Made by a program: the position numbers and the translations under genes. Under the pieces are notes generated by a model that was not told where the DNA came from, did not search any database, and saw only the letters and a program-made list of their open reading frames with translations. From Paragordius varius (Eukaryota > Nematomorpha): 64,000 bases of DNA. Positions 1-12,901 of the stretch are shown here, piece after piece. Position 1 is the first letter of the stretch. Every line of letters begins with the position of its first letter. The stretch covers positions 13,702,001-13,766,000 of the forward strand of contig OZ176050.1 of NCBI GenBank assembly GCA_964247055.1, given 5' to 3'.

Positions 1-3000
1 ATGGTTATGTCATGCACTTAAATCCAATACCGTAAATTATTCCACCATACCTAGCGAAATGTTTACCGGTGACAATTTCGGTGAAAATATGTATGTTATA
101 ATATCAAAATTTTTCATATCTTAATTAAATTTGTTTAACTTAATTCAAATGTGTTTAGTAACATATCATTGGAAAGTACCAGAAACAAAAAACAGTTGTG
201 GCTAGTTTTACGGGCAGCTATTGGTCCACAAAACACCCTGACCAACTTTAAAATTATCCATCAAATAAATCAATTAATCCTCAACAGGGAGTTTCAATTT
301 GTCAAATATCGCATGGAAACTGATGTATTAGTTTTTTCTTACTCAAAAATTTAAAATATGTTTTAGATATATGTTAAATGTGAAGCCGGTTGTCAATTAA
401 ATTTAAAGTTACAAATAATTTTTTTATTTTTAATAAGATTAAATTAATTTATGAAAAAAAGTAGGTTAATTTTTGACATTATTTTTAAGTCCATTAATTT
501 AATGATTATTTATAGCGAAAGAGTTCTTTTATAGCTTTATACATTGGAATCTCGGAACCGTTTTAAATGATTTTATTTTTTTTCAAGATATTTAACAAAT
601 ACCTGTTTTTAATTTTATTTTGATTTTTTGGGAAAAAATATAAAAAACTTTTATAATTGGCATATAAAGTGGATACCTTCCTCCCAAAATGTTTACGATT
701 GTGAAAAAATATATGGTACCCGCATCATGACCCATAAAAAATATTTAGAATTCGAATTATTTGATTAAAATTTAATTAGGAAGTCAAATGTATGTTTATA
801 TATATTACCAGGCTATCCACATATTGTTTTAAGTAGATACCAAAATTAGATACCATTTGATAACAACAGAATCAGAACGAAATGTATTTTGGCGTTTGAA
901 AAAACCACTTTTTAAAAAATCTAAAGAAAATTGGTTAGAACTTGAACTAGAAATGCACGCAATTACCATTCCATTTGTTGCTTTTATCCATATTTTTTTT
1001 AGTTAAAAATTACAGCTCTCCCAAATGATACAGTTAAAATCATAGGATTGCAAATAAATTCTACCAATGACCTCTTCGCCACAAAAACATTAAATTTTAA
1101 TTCAACTATAGTTCTTGCAAAACCAAAAGGTATAAAATCTACCACCGGAATGAACAACACTTTCACCCTATTCAATCTTATTTCGGGCGGTTCCGTACAA
1201 TACTCAAAACATAATCTAATAGTTAGATTGTATAAATGTAAACCACATCAATCCATACACTATATTACAAAGAATCTTAAAACGCAACACAACTTGCAAG
1301 AGTTAAAGCAGTTTATTCAGAAAAATAATTTGTAATTACTTATTTTATTCCGTAAACCTAAAAATTATGCTAACAAAACGTAGAGACATAAAGACAAATA
1401 TTTTTATTCAAAAGTCAACCATCCTCTTTTTTAATTTTGTTTTTCATATATACAGTATGAGTAGGTATAGCTAGATATGAAATATTGCCAAATAGTTAAT
1501 ACAACAGAGGCAGTATTATTGGCTTATAAATATTTTTTACACTTTTTATTAATATTAGCCAATAATACTGCCCTTTGTTTTATTAACTATTTGGCAATAA
1601 TTAATAACTTTCTAGCAATGTATCTTACTCATACTGTAAAACCATGAGATATATTAAAAATTTTAAAAAAAGTACAATGGTCTTTCAAAAAAAGTACAAT
1701 GATCTTTATGTTTTTAGGTTTGGTATGTGTGATTTAAACACAATTTTATAACATATAACTTATTTGTAGCACTCAAAATAAAATTGATCCGGAGTTAACC
1801 TATATGAGTACGGATGAAAAAATAATTTCATTTACGATGAATCAATACAATTTTAGTCTGTTAGATAAGGTTTGGCTTCAAACAATGCACAAAGACTCCA
1901 ATTTCCTTACCAAAATTATCAATTCGGTATCTTTTAAATATACTATTTATACCTCAAACTGACCCTTAAATATTTAAAATTTACCCTTGAACATTTCAAA
2001 ATGCGCATTGAAAATATATTATGAGGCTAAATTTACCTATAATCGAGAATTTTTGTTGGCATAATTTATTATTTTTTCTGCAATACAGCTTTTGGTTTTA
2101 TACAAAATTTTACAATATTATAAAACATAGCTATTCAATATTTTATGTAGAAAAATAATATTGAGTAATTTAAAGCAATAAAAAAATGCCTATAATTAAA
2201 TGTAATTTAAATTTTCTAATATTGAGTATTAATATAGAAAAAATTAAAATTATCATAAAAAAGCTATTGCGCCTAATATCAAGTTATTTACTTAAAGACC
2301 CGTATTTAGGTAATTTTACTCAATATGCACGGCCATGTCAGAAACTAAAGTAATCTAATTAAAGGATTTTACATGCTTGAAAAATTTTATTTAAGGTAAG
2401 ATTTCTAAGGATATGTATATTTAAAACGTTTTTACCGCGCCTAAAATTATATTTGCATATTAGTATTCAGAAATTATGCCACCACCTAGCCGAGATTGTT
2501 TTACCCTAATCGAAATGAAGAATAGTGCTGTGGTTAATTGGAAATTATCTTTTAATCCATTGATGCACTTCAATTCACCCGTTTCGTTTGTTGAATTGAA
2601 TAATCAAAAACATGAGAATATAATGCCCTACAATATTGAACTCAGCTTGTACAAGGGTACAACAGTTTTGGGAAAAGATAGTACGGGAAATACGTATTCT
2701 TGGCCTTTAAAGTACTTCTTATCCCAAAGGTATAAAGCACATACGAATCATTGTACCACGCCCAATAAGTTAACAATAGAGATTTGGAGAAAACATGGTA
2801 TTTTTACTGTTTAAATGTTAATTATAAATCTCACTGTTTAATTTTAACCATTAATATACCTTTGAACTATTAAGGTTCACCCTCGACCAATTCAAATTCA
2901 CCCTGTAATAAATTATGTGTATTTTAAGATTAAAAATTAGCTATATTATTTTATATTTTTTAAAAAAAATGAAATTATGTTTACAATTAAAATAAAACTG

Positions 3001-6000
3001 AAAAAATAATAACTTTGCCATAAAAATATATTAGTTTTTAATTGTGAGTTATAATAGCCCGATATAATTTTTTAGGGTGAATTTGAATTGTTTAAGGGTG
3101 AAACTGAATTGGTCGAAGGGGAATTGAATTGTTCAAGGGTGAATTTGAATTGTAAATGGTATATTATAACTTTCAGAATTTTTGAATTCCAAAACACTTT
3201 GCAAATACATTAACCAAAACGTGACACTATATCCCTTTTATATTTCTCACATCGATGGTACCAAAATGCACCAAAATTTAAACCCCAAGTATATATTCAT
3301 TCCAATCTTATTTATAAAATATTCTTACAATTTCTAAATGTTTATATAACAATTTCAGGGCATTTCTTGCTAAAAAACGACATGACTTGTCCTGTCTTAT
3401 GCAATCGATTGCATTGATCGAAGAAAAGTACAATGATAAATTCGTAATACAATTCCCCTGGAAAACAGCGAACCTCGAATTAATCCGTTACCCTAATCAA
3501 GTAAAATCGATTGATTAATGAACTATACGATTTAAAATTATACTCAAAATGTTAAATATTAATTTTATTAAACTTGAAATATTACATAATTTAAAATAGT
3601 TAGTGGTTGAAATCCCAGTTGAATTTTACATTGAAACCATATCCTTCATCCAATCGCCTCTATTCAAGGGTAAAAAAGAGGATTATTATCATTTTGATCG
3701 CCATATTCTGCACGATTCCAATTTGCACAAGGTACCTAAAAGATTTATAGTAAAATTTATTTTTACTTTTAATTAAAAATTTACTTAGTATTGGAGAAAG
3801 TATTTTAAATTTACTATGGTCCTCGAAAATTTCCGGCAAATAAGGAATTGATAAATTACAGGATACTTATAGTACTTTTAATTTTTTATAAGATTTTTTT
3901 CCCATTTAAAATAGCTTATATAATGTTAAATCAGCTATTTTGGAATATTCCATAATAAATATAAAAGAAAATTTTGATTCAAGCTCTGTTTACAAAATAA
4001 TTATGCGCGCATCTAACTTTAATGGAGTTATAATGATAAAAGTTTAAAAATTAACTCGTACGCCCTAAACGCACCATACTAATATAAATATTTTATCTTT
4101 TAAATATATCAATACCTGATTGCTAGATTATATTAATTCAGTACATAAATGGCATTGAAATACTTGAGGTTTATGAATATACTGTAATACGAAAACCCTT
4201 ATCCCAATATTATAAACTTATAAACCAAATAACTGGATATTACAAAAATAAAAGCTATAATTTCAAAAAATTCAAAGCTTATTATATTTTTGGCGAGTGT
4301 AATCAAAGGCATTCAGCGTTAATTCCTGCAAACTACCCAAGCTTAGCATGTATTGAATCGGTCTTTGAAAAAGGTATACAGTAAATTGAAATTATACGGA
4401 CAAAACTTAAAAATATAAAGACAATTTTTTTTCAAAAGACTACCATACTTTTTTTAACCTTAATTTATCCAATAAAAATTATTTAAATACAATCTTAAAT
4501 TACCTAATTGGTTGTGTTACCAATCTACATCTCTATATTATATTTTGTAGTTATACAATGAGTTACATTTGAAAAATTCAGAATCAAAAAGTATGGTTGT
4601 CTTTTAAAAATTTTTTTTGTCTTTGTATACGTTTTATCCGTATAATTACACTATCTATATTTATATATATATATATATATATATTTTAACATTTTATGAC
4701 AGAAATTTATATTGAGAGGCAAAACACTTGTGGACTGATCAAGAAATCTGGGCAATACAATATAATTTATGATAAAGGTCAAAATTTCAAGTATATATTT
4801 ATATATAGTAAAAATTGAAATTATACGAACGAATATATATATAAATATAAGGACAAATATTTTTTCAAAAGACCGCTGTTTTTAATTCATTTCTTCTACA
4901 ATCATTGTTAATTGCAATGTATGAAATAGAGATGTACTCACTGTTTATTTTAAAATTATAATAATTTATATGGGAAAAAATCAGGGCTTGAAACCGGAAC
5001 TGCATGGAACCGAAGCCCGGTTCCTGGGATTTTAACAGGCATTGGGATTAAACCAACGCGGTTTCGGTTCCACTTCTCCGGGAACCACCGCGGTACTGAT
5101 TCAAGATTTCAAGAACCACCTTGGTTCTATCTATAAATTTTTAGGAAGCAACCTGGTTCCGGTTCTACCCCTTTAATTACTGGTTTCTATATGATTTTTA
5201 ATATAAAAATTTTTTATTATTTAAATTTGATTGTACCACTATATATTACCTACTTGGAATTTTAAACTTAAAACTAAGCGCCTAATATTACATTAGCGAT
5301 CGATTATCTCTAAATTTTGGACGATTTAACTGTTCTAAAAAAACTAATAGTTTTAAGTCGAGTTTATTTATAATACATATGTTCGTATTTATGGTCTCGA
5401 TTGAAAGGAGTTTTCTCATCCTTAATTTTCTATTTTCAGACTTGAGCAGTTTGACCAGCCAATTGCTTGGTCCAATAATTTTTTGAAGTTAAAAAGATTT
5501 TTTCGGATGTCATACTTAATTTGATTCTCATTTTATACCTTAATAATACTTATACATTTTCCTTTAAATTTTTATAATTTTTTTCATTTATTATGGTACA
5601 TATTTTTCTTTCGCTATACATTTGGCAATTTATAATAAATTGTTTAATTGTTAATATTTTGGTTGTATTATTATAATAATAATTTTGCAAATCATTCAAT
5701 CAAAAGTTAGGAACCAAAAATGGAACCGGTTCCGTAACCGCTAATTTTTAAGGAACCACGGTTCCGGTTCCAAAATTTCAGGAACTGAGTTCTATTTTTA
5801 AATTCTTAAGAACCAACGCGGTGCCACTTGTTCGGAACCGACCCGGTTCCGATCACTTTTTGTGAACCGGTTCCAACCCTGGAAAAAATATGTCTTTATG
5901 TTCTTTGCATTATATCTTTATTTTTCAATTTTTACTAATATTATTTATAATTATCATTAGAAATTTGCCAATCAGAAGCGAAGCTTTTGGCTTATATCGA

Positions 6001-7468
6001 TATATTGTTATTGATATAACGCTAAAACCAATGAGTTTAGGAGAGTATAATTGGAATATAATTAGCCAAACTTACCAAAATTTGATTAATATAACCTCTA
6101 TGACATTCGATATCCGAGCCGAGGTATGAATTTTCCTATATCTTTATGATATATATTTAGGCATGATAAACGCATTTTCTGACCGTGGCTATAACCGCGT
6201 TTAAAGGAATCAGTTGTAAAAAATTCATTTAATTGTAAAAAATGCGTATATTATATTTTATACCATTTACAATTCAAATTCCCCCTTGAACAATTCAAAT
6301 TCACCCTAAAATAAATTTAATGTTTTTTAAGATTAAAAATTACTTATATTTAATTAATATATTTTCAAAAAATAAAATTTTGTTTTAAATTACAATAATA
6401 CTGAAAAAACAATAAACTATGCCATTAAGATATATTTCATATTAATGAGGACTTACATTAGCCCGAAAACACATAATTTGTTTTTAGGGTGAGATATGTT
6501 CAAGGGTGGATTCGATAAGGGTGAATATAAACTGCAAATGGTATATTAATATTTAAAACGTAAAAAATGATATAAAATTATCGCTATTTTTAAACCAATT
6601 TGATTTTTAATCAATTTTTTAAAAAAAAATTACGAATAAACCTTCGTTTTCAGAATTCAATAATTATTTTTTTACTCAAACCATATAAATATAATTGTTG
6701 TTTATTAATTTACATTAAGGTTACTTTATGGAGGGATTAGCGATGGTATCGAAATAATTGGGTAAAATAAATAAAACAATTTTCAGACATTTTTACTGTG
6801 AACTCTAAACTAGCAAAATAAAACAATTCTAAGGCGATCTATACAATTTAAATTCACTCTTAACCAATTCAAATTCACCCTCGAACTATTCGAATTCACC
6901 CTGAATATTATGTGTTTTTGGACTAATATAACTCATCATTAATATGAAATATATCTTTATGGCATAATTAATTATTTTTTCAGTATTATTTTAATTTTAA
7001 ACAAGATTTCATTTTATGAATATATAAAAAAATATAGGCATCATTCAATCCTGAAAAATACATAATTTATTTTAGGGTGACTTTGAATTGGTCGAGGGTA
7101 AATATGAATTGTTATAGGGTGAATTTGAAATGTTCAAAAGCGAATTTGAGTAAATGGAATATATAATATTAAAATATAAATTAAGGCGGAACAAAACATC
7201 CCAAAACCCAAACAAAGCTTTAAAAAAATGTCGATCGCTTATAATATGTTATTAATTTTTTCCTTCTGCGAAACCCGTTAAAAGCCTCTAATATAAAACT
7301 ACCTTGAAATAATTGTGAAAAACAAATTAAAAGTTTTAAAATAGGCAATTTCAATGGTAATACATAGAAATTTCTATTAAAAAAACTTCAAGAACGGGAT
7401 AATTTAGTAATCTACTATAGAAGACCAATGAATCCTTTAGCTTGTTTTGATTAAAAGTCAATGCACTG

Positions 7469-7499
<31 letters not shown>

Positions 7500-8217
7500 G
7501 TAAAGGGCAAGATGAAAATATATATTTCCTAATTAATATATCATTCGATAGATTATATTTTATTTTTAGGGGTCATTTGCCATATATAATGCGGCAACTT
7601 GCAACATTTCAGTCCTGAAAAAATCTGGTGTTTATTGGCATTTACATTCATTAAAGCTTTCAAATTATAAGGTATACTTTTATAATTACAATGTATTTTT
7701 TTAACATTTTGCAGTTAAGGATGAAATTATACAAACATAAAACACAAAAATAAAAAGACAAATATTTTTTTTAGACAATCATACTTTATTTAACCTTAAT
7801 TATTCCTATATAAATTATTATTAAATTACATGGTAAAATACAATATCGATTATTTTACCAATATACATACCTATTTCATACTTTACAATTAAAAACCATG
7901 AGTTATGGTAATTAAGTTCAAAAAGTAGACGATCGTTAAAAAAACATTTGTCTTTATATTTTTGCGTTTTTTACCTGTATAAATACTATTCTACTTTTAT
8001 ATTTATCCATATTCAAGTTCATAAAACTTCACAATGATTCTCTAATGATAAATGATGATCAATATACCAACACACTTTTGGTGGCTTTAAATTGCAGGAG
8101 GAATGCAGTTGTACCTTCATTAACGCATGCGAATGTTACATACAAATTTTTTGCTCTGATACAAAAATGCAAATTAATCTAGCCTTACCTACCATATTAT
8201 TATTTAAATTATCATGA
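1..8217 (+). CDS. Gene A: repeat-containing protein of an unrecognised family, 3' part of gene (13 exons in window)
   Basis: Exons: 1-90 (starts outside the window), 159-324, 1003-1331, 1770-1926, 2464-2797, 3177-3288, 3359-3500, 3600-3731, 4142-4373, 4703-4790, 5961-6123, 7570-7671, 8098-8217 (stop TGA). Every intron is GT-AG, every junction keeps frame, and the total is 721 codons plus stop. The exons follow the recurring phase order 1-2, 2-0, 0-0, 0-1 of genes B and C, giving about four repeats. Phase 1-2 exons carry a cysteine motif (LCHAL, TLCKYI, NTCGLI), matching SVCDL in C and SLCQL in B. Exon 1003-1331 appears to fuse several ancestral exons, and 2464-2797 fuses two. The final exon is cysteine-rich (CSC, CEC) with a short hydrophobic tail. 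The apparent stop at 1335 is avoided by a donor at 1332. I do not recognise the family. The exon chain is inferred by hand; the last exon is the least certain. AATAAA lies at 8239. Confidence 0.62.
1453..1641. mobile_element. MITE-4 copy
   Basis: A palindromic element of about 190 bases with ends TACAGTATGAGTA and TACTCATACTGTA. Inner arms are ATTGCCAAATAGTTAATACAA and its complement, with GCAGTATTATTGGCT near the centre. It lies in a gene A intron. Confidence 0.8.
2853..3166. mobile_element. MITE-2 copy
   Basis: The MITE-2 family has ends TATACCATTTACAATTCAAA and its inverse, with tandem subterminal units of the form TTGAACAATTCAAATTCACCC. This copy lies in the gene A intron and ends 10 bases before the exon at 3177. 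Confidence 0.8.
4376..4655. mobile_element. MITE-1 copy against a gene A splice donor
   Basis: The family has ends TACAGTAAAAATTGAAATTA and the inverse, with inner TACGGACAAAA, AAAGACAAAT and TTTTGTCCGTATAA. The copy begins within 3 bases of the donor at 4374. It has no coding capacity. Confidence 0.78.
4806..5941. mobile_element. MITE-1 copy split by the hAT element 4982-5881
   Basis: The left part 4806-4981 starts AGTAAAAATTGAAATTATACG. The right part 5882-5941 ends TTTCAATTTTTAC. It lies in the gene A intron before the exon at 5961. Confidence 0.7.
4982..5881. mobile_element. Non-autonomous hAT-type element rich in GGAACC motifs
   Basis: A 900-base element with inverted ends CAGGGCTTGAAACCGG and CAGGGTTGGAACCGG and an exact 8-base duplication GAAAAAAT (4974-4981 and 5882-5889). 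Both ends are studded with GGAACCG and CGGTTCC motifs, probably transposase-binding sites. No coding capacity is visible. It is inserted in a MITE-1 copy within gene A, 80 bases before the exon at 5961. Confidence 0.85.
6259..6548. mobile_element. MITE-2 copy
   Basis: Starts TATACCATTTACAATTCAAA and ends CTGCAAATGGTATA, with the usual GTGTTTT/ AAACAC core. It lies in a gene A intron. Confidence 0.8.
6838..7167. mobile_element. MITE-2 copy
   Basis: Three CCAATTCAAATTCACCCT-type units stand on the left and matching inverted units on the right. It lies in a gene A intron. Confidence 0.75.
7472..7499. repeat. (TA)n microsatellite
   Basis: A run of about 14 TA units in the intron before the gene A exon at 7570. 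Confidence 0.9.
7713..7988. mobile_element. MITE-1 copy
   Basis: GATGAAATTATACAAACATAA on the left and TTGTCTTTATATTTTTGCG on the right, diverged at the tips. It lies between the last two exons of gene A. Confidence 0.66.
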
Positions 8218-8409
8218 AATCTTTGGAAATAATTGAATAATAAATCTAATATTCAATCATAATTATTAATGATGATGTGAGATTGGGTAACCGATATAAA
8301 GCTTTGAACCATTTAGTTATAGTTTCACCTTGAGAGTCAAGAATGCGTATTTTAGTAGCATCATATTCTATAAATTTATGTGTTTTAAATATCATTCGTA
8401 ATATACTTA

Positions 8410-8491
8410 TACAGTATGCATTTTAATGGTTGACACTATAGTTGGGCAATTCGCAACACAGTATTGATGGAAAAAAAACAATACTTTAAAT
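8410..8491. mobile_element. MITE-3 left half, split by the hAT insertion
   Basis: Begins TACAGTATGCATTTTAATGG and stops at the hAT target site. The right half continues at 15210-15350. Confidence 0.75.
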
Positions 8492-8666
8492 CAGTGGTAC
8501 TCACCAAAAAAAATTTGACGGGCCAAATTAAATATATTTTTTTTCGAGGGCCATGAACTTTATACTGGCAAATATCCTATAGCTATTTGATACATAGGCA
8601 CATATACTTTAAATCAGCACAAGGTTTTTTTTGCGGATGTAATCCAGCTAAAACTCGTTTTTCACC

Positions 8667-8932
8667 TGTAAAGTTGATTTATTCACGTATAGCAATATGG
8701 TATAATAAAATAGAGTTGAGCGATAAAAAGAAAACCAAAATAAAAAAGTGAGTTGCTATTATATCACAAGTTCTTTTTATGTGTGCATGCCTTATTTGCG
8801 TAGACGTTACACAATGGTTATTCTCAACAACAGATAAGCTTTAAAACGAAATATATATATAATATTCAAATACAAAATTACTGATGCAACATGAATTGGT
8901 GTGTTAACAAAATAGAATATTATAACCTTACA
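8667..8932 (-). repeat. LTR (3' LTR of the gypsy fossil)
   Basis: A 266-base LTR that begins TGT and ends ACA. It matches 12902-13168 almost throughout. Confidence 0.92.
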
Positions 8933-11900
8933 TTACTCCCCCCCTAAGTTAACCACGGGGGCTGTCGTGTTCGTACATTATACCTATAAGTTTAAACGAT
9001 CGGGAGGCTGCCGTCTTCTTAGCGGATATCTACGCTCGGGTAGGTCAGAAACCTCCTTTACCACGTCGGGTGTGGCCTCTACAGGCGTCAGCGATTCTGG
9101 GGCTACGTCTTGCCATGAGGTAGCAGGAGTTGGGGCATTTGAGATTCCGAGGTGGGATGGAAGGTTTGTTCGGAGTGGGCTCCCTCGACATGACCCGGGA
9201 CACTTTCGACGCTGGGATATTTATGCTCTATTAAGGGATTAGTTTAGTATGAATTCCCTCCTGACCTACGTCGTAACTGATCTGCATGTTTACGTTTTCG
9301 AATCCCTTCCTCATCTTGCACTTCATACGAGAGTAACCCCCTTCTCTCCAGAATGTGACCTGGCCGCCAGCCTACGGCCATTTCATTTTTAATATAGACA
9401 GGATCGTCTTGTTGGAATTCGCGTCTCGGTTCATTTTCGTGCTCTATAAATTCGACAGGGGTTGTTTTTACCCAAGAGATAGGATTGTGTACACGCCGTT
9501 TTAGGAATATGGCGGAAGGCGTTTCTTTTAGCGAAGAATGCATGCTAGTTCGATACGAATAAAGGACCGTGTTGATAGCTTCATATGTATGCATTTGTTG
9601 GGTCTTAGTAGCGGCGTATTTCGTTTTTAATGTCTTTATTACTCTCTCTACTAGACCGTTTGTTTTGGGGTGATAGGGTGCTGCACAGATGTGCTTTATA
9701 TTCATATGATTTAGGAGAGTCGTAAATTCTCTTGAAGTAAAATACGTGGCGCTATCGGTCACAATTTGGCGGGGAAAGCCAAATCGTGCTGTTTTTCCAG
9801 GCAATTTAAAACGTTTTGACTCGTTATTGATTTAAGAAGATCTATCTCTCACCGTGAGGCGCTATCGATAGTCACTAACCAATAATATCCGTCCACCGGT
9901 CCAGCAACATCTATATGTAACCTTTCCCATGTCAAAGTGTTAAAATTCCATCGATAGGGAAGATTTTCAGGTGCGTTAGGTCGATAGGTTTGGCAAGCCT
10001 CGCACCTTTCCACATAATCCGCTAGATCGGTGTCTAATTCGGGCCAAAATACCGAACACGGGCTTTCATTGTTTTTAGCCCGCTGTGTCCCGCATGCAGA
10101 AGTTTCAATATCGTTTCCTGCATCGCTTGTGGTATCACTAAGCGATCATTCAGGCATAACAGATTATAACAACACTCCAAGTCGTTTTTATGTTTTAAAA
10201 AAGGTTTCAGATCTTCGTCGATCCAACTGTTTGTCCTGAGAGCATTTTTAACTTTTGATAACCGTTGGTCAGTGATCGTTGCCTCTTCGACCACTTTCTT
10301 ATTTACATCCAGCGTTTTTAGAGCCAAAAATCGTACCTGCTTGGTGGCCGCGTCATCTTCATCATCTGGTTGGCTATGCTCTATGGGAAGTCTCGACAAC
10401 GCGTCATCTAAGTTTCCTTCCCCTTTCTTGTAAAATATTTCATACTCGTACCCGATGGTCTTCGATATCCACCTGAGCAGTTTGCTATTATTAATGTTGT
10501 TGATGTCTCTCTTCCGCCCAAATAGTGACACCAGCGGTTTATGATCTGTATATATCTCGAAAGGTCTTCCATATGCAAAGTATTTAAATTTTTCTAGGGC
10601 AAACACTATGGCCTTGGCCTCTTTTTCGATCGTGGAATAACCCTTTTCTGCTATTGAACAAGTTCGTGACGCGTAAAAAATTGGGAGTTTCCCCTGTGGG
10701 GTCTTATGAAACAGTATTGCCCCAAACCCCTTGTTGGAAGCATCTGTTTCGATCAACAAGGGAAAACGGTCGTTAAATGGCATTAAAGCGGGGGGCCTGA
10801 TTAGCAAGCTTTTTGCTTTCGCGAATTCACTATCATCTGCCGGGGTCCACCGCCAAGGTGTATTCTTTCCACTTAACTTGTGTAAGGTTGCTAGGTGTGG
10901 GTGACAGTTTGGTATAAACCGCTCATGAAAATTTATTAAGCCTAAGAACGAACGTAGCTCAGTTTTGTTTGTAGGTGTCGGACAATTTTTAATGGCCTCT
11001 AATTTTTCATTGGACGGCTCAATACCTTGGTCAGAAATCACGTACCCCATGTATTTGACTCGTGAGATACCAATTTGCAATTTGTCACGGCGCAATCGTA
11101 ATCCCGCCTCTTGTAACCTTCTAAATACTTCCCTTAATCTTTAATCATGTTCCTCCCTGGTAGCTCCGGAAATTAAGACATCATCCAGGTACACACAAAT
11201 ACCAGGTATGTCCTTTAAAAGATTGTCCATGCATCTTTGAAAGATCATAGGTGCTGAAGTTAATCCGAATGGAAGTCGTTGGTAAGCATAAAACCCTTTG
11301 TGAGTTGTGATGGTTACTAGCGTCTGTGACGCCCGGTCTATCGGAAATTGTAAGTAAGCATCTTTCAGGTCTAAAGTGGAAAAATTATCCCATTTGCCAC
11401 TTTGGTGGCCAACCCGTCAAAATTAGGTATCAGATGAGAATCCTTTGCTAAATAACGGTTGATACTAATTCGGAAATCGGCACATATCCTAATTTCTCCA
11501 TTTCCTTCAACTATATTTACTGTGGAAGAGGCCCATGTTATTGGGGTTTGGGTCGGATCGATAGGTCGGAGTATTTTGAGTTTAACTAATCTATCAATTT
11601 CATTTTCTACTAAAGGTTTTAGAGTTAAAGGTACTCTACGACAAGGAAAAACTTTAGGTTTGGCCCCGGGGTCGATAAATAATTTTATTGGGGGCCCCTT
11701 GAAAGTACCTAACTCGTCTGAAAACAATTTGTCAAAATAATCAAATAACATTTTATTATTAGGTGCTTGCGTATGTAAAACTGAAAAAACATTTTTTTGG
11801 GAATTCTAACCGAAACGCCCGCATCCAATTCATGCCGAACACGGCTGGCGGGTTAGTTTGCGTCACCACGCAGGGCAGGCACTTCTCCTCTTCGTTCAAA

Positions 11901-12901
11901 ACCACTGAAATCATCGATTTTCCGAGTACTTCTATCGGGCCATCATTGTAGGTTCGCAAATTTGGAGCTGGGAGCAAACGAGGTCGACCAATATTTACCC
12001 AAGTGCGCTTGCCAATAACGGATACCTCGGCGCCTGTATCGTAGATAAACGTTGTTGGTATATTATTTATTAATACCTGAATCCGGGGGGTGTTGTTCGG
12101 GCTAGTCATGGTGCGGATTGACGGCCGTCGGAACGTTGCCTTGCATACTGTGCTGAAATGATTCCATTTGTCGCAATTGAAACACCGTTTTCCTTTTGCC
12201 GGACAGGTGGCGGAACCATGTCGATACCCACAATTACTACATAGCTTTCGGGTTATTTGATTGATTGTATTATTATCATTAACAACTGGTTGGATACTTG
12301 AAGGAAGTTCACTGGTATTATTATTGTTCATATCATTATTATCTCTGATGTTGTGAACCTTTTTATCTTCTAATTCATAGGAATAAGCGATGTCTACAAT
12401 CGCTTAAAGGGTTACCGGACTCCCGTTCTTTTGCCATCTGGATATTTGGATTGAATTTCGCGTTCTACTCTGGGATTTTCAAGACCTACCAGGAATAAAT
12501 CGCGTAATTTTGACTGAATATCCCCTTCAAATTTCCCGGCTTCACAGTTTGCTTTCATTCATCTGGCATTTTTTTTTAATCGGTAGAATTCAACTTGATT
12601 TAACCATAGGCTGCTGATTGGTGAATATATCTGAGTGGCCAAGGTTGCAATTTCCTCCCATTCCATGTCATCTATGAGTTTTGGGTATGCTAACGTTTCG
12701 ATTTTCATTATTACTTGAATACCGCCGAAAGCGAGAATAGTGCGTTTCATTGTGGTGTCATTGGATTCGATATTTTTGGAATTTAAGACTCTCCTGATGT
12801 GACGTATATATTGCGTAAAATTCATCGGTTCCTTAAAAGGCTCCAAAATCAGTTTTGAAATGTCCAGCGCTTGGCTCATTGAAAGCTAATACGGCACCAA
12901 A

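Noticed and set aside
1-21. The ATG at the first base of the window as a start codon.
   Set aside because: It meets a stop after six codons. The family frame is the next one (starting TGG), and the exon is cut by the window edge.
1003-1335. Reading exon 1003 through to the stop at 1335 as the end of a gene.
   Set aside because: A donor TTT|GTAATT at 1332 leaves phase 2, which matches the one-base overhang of the next exon at 1770. That exon continues the repeat pattern.
2853-3166. MITE-2 tandem units considered as a CRISPR-like or satellite array.
   Set aside because: The units are adjacent without unique spacers, are confined to element ends, and recur in inverted orientation at the other end.
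5890-6129. A 79-codon frame that starts like a secreted protein (MSLCSLHYIFIFQFLLIL).
   Set aside because: The hydrophobic start is the right end of a MITE-1 and intron sequence. The acceptor at 5960 and the phase of the previous exon place the true exon at 5961-6123.
8967-9242. A 91-codon plus-strand frame.
   Set aside because: It lies inside the gypsy fossil, antisense to it, between the LTR and integrase regions, and has no domain features.
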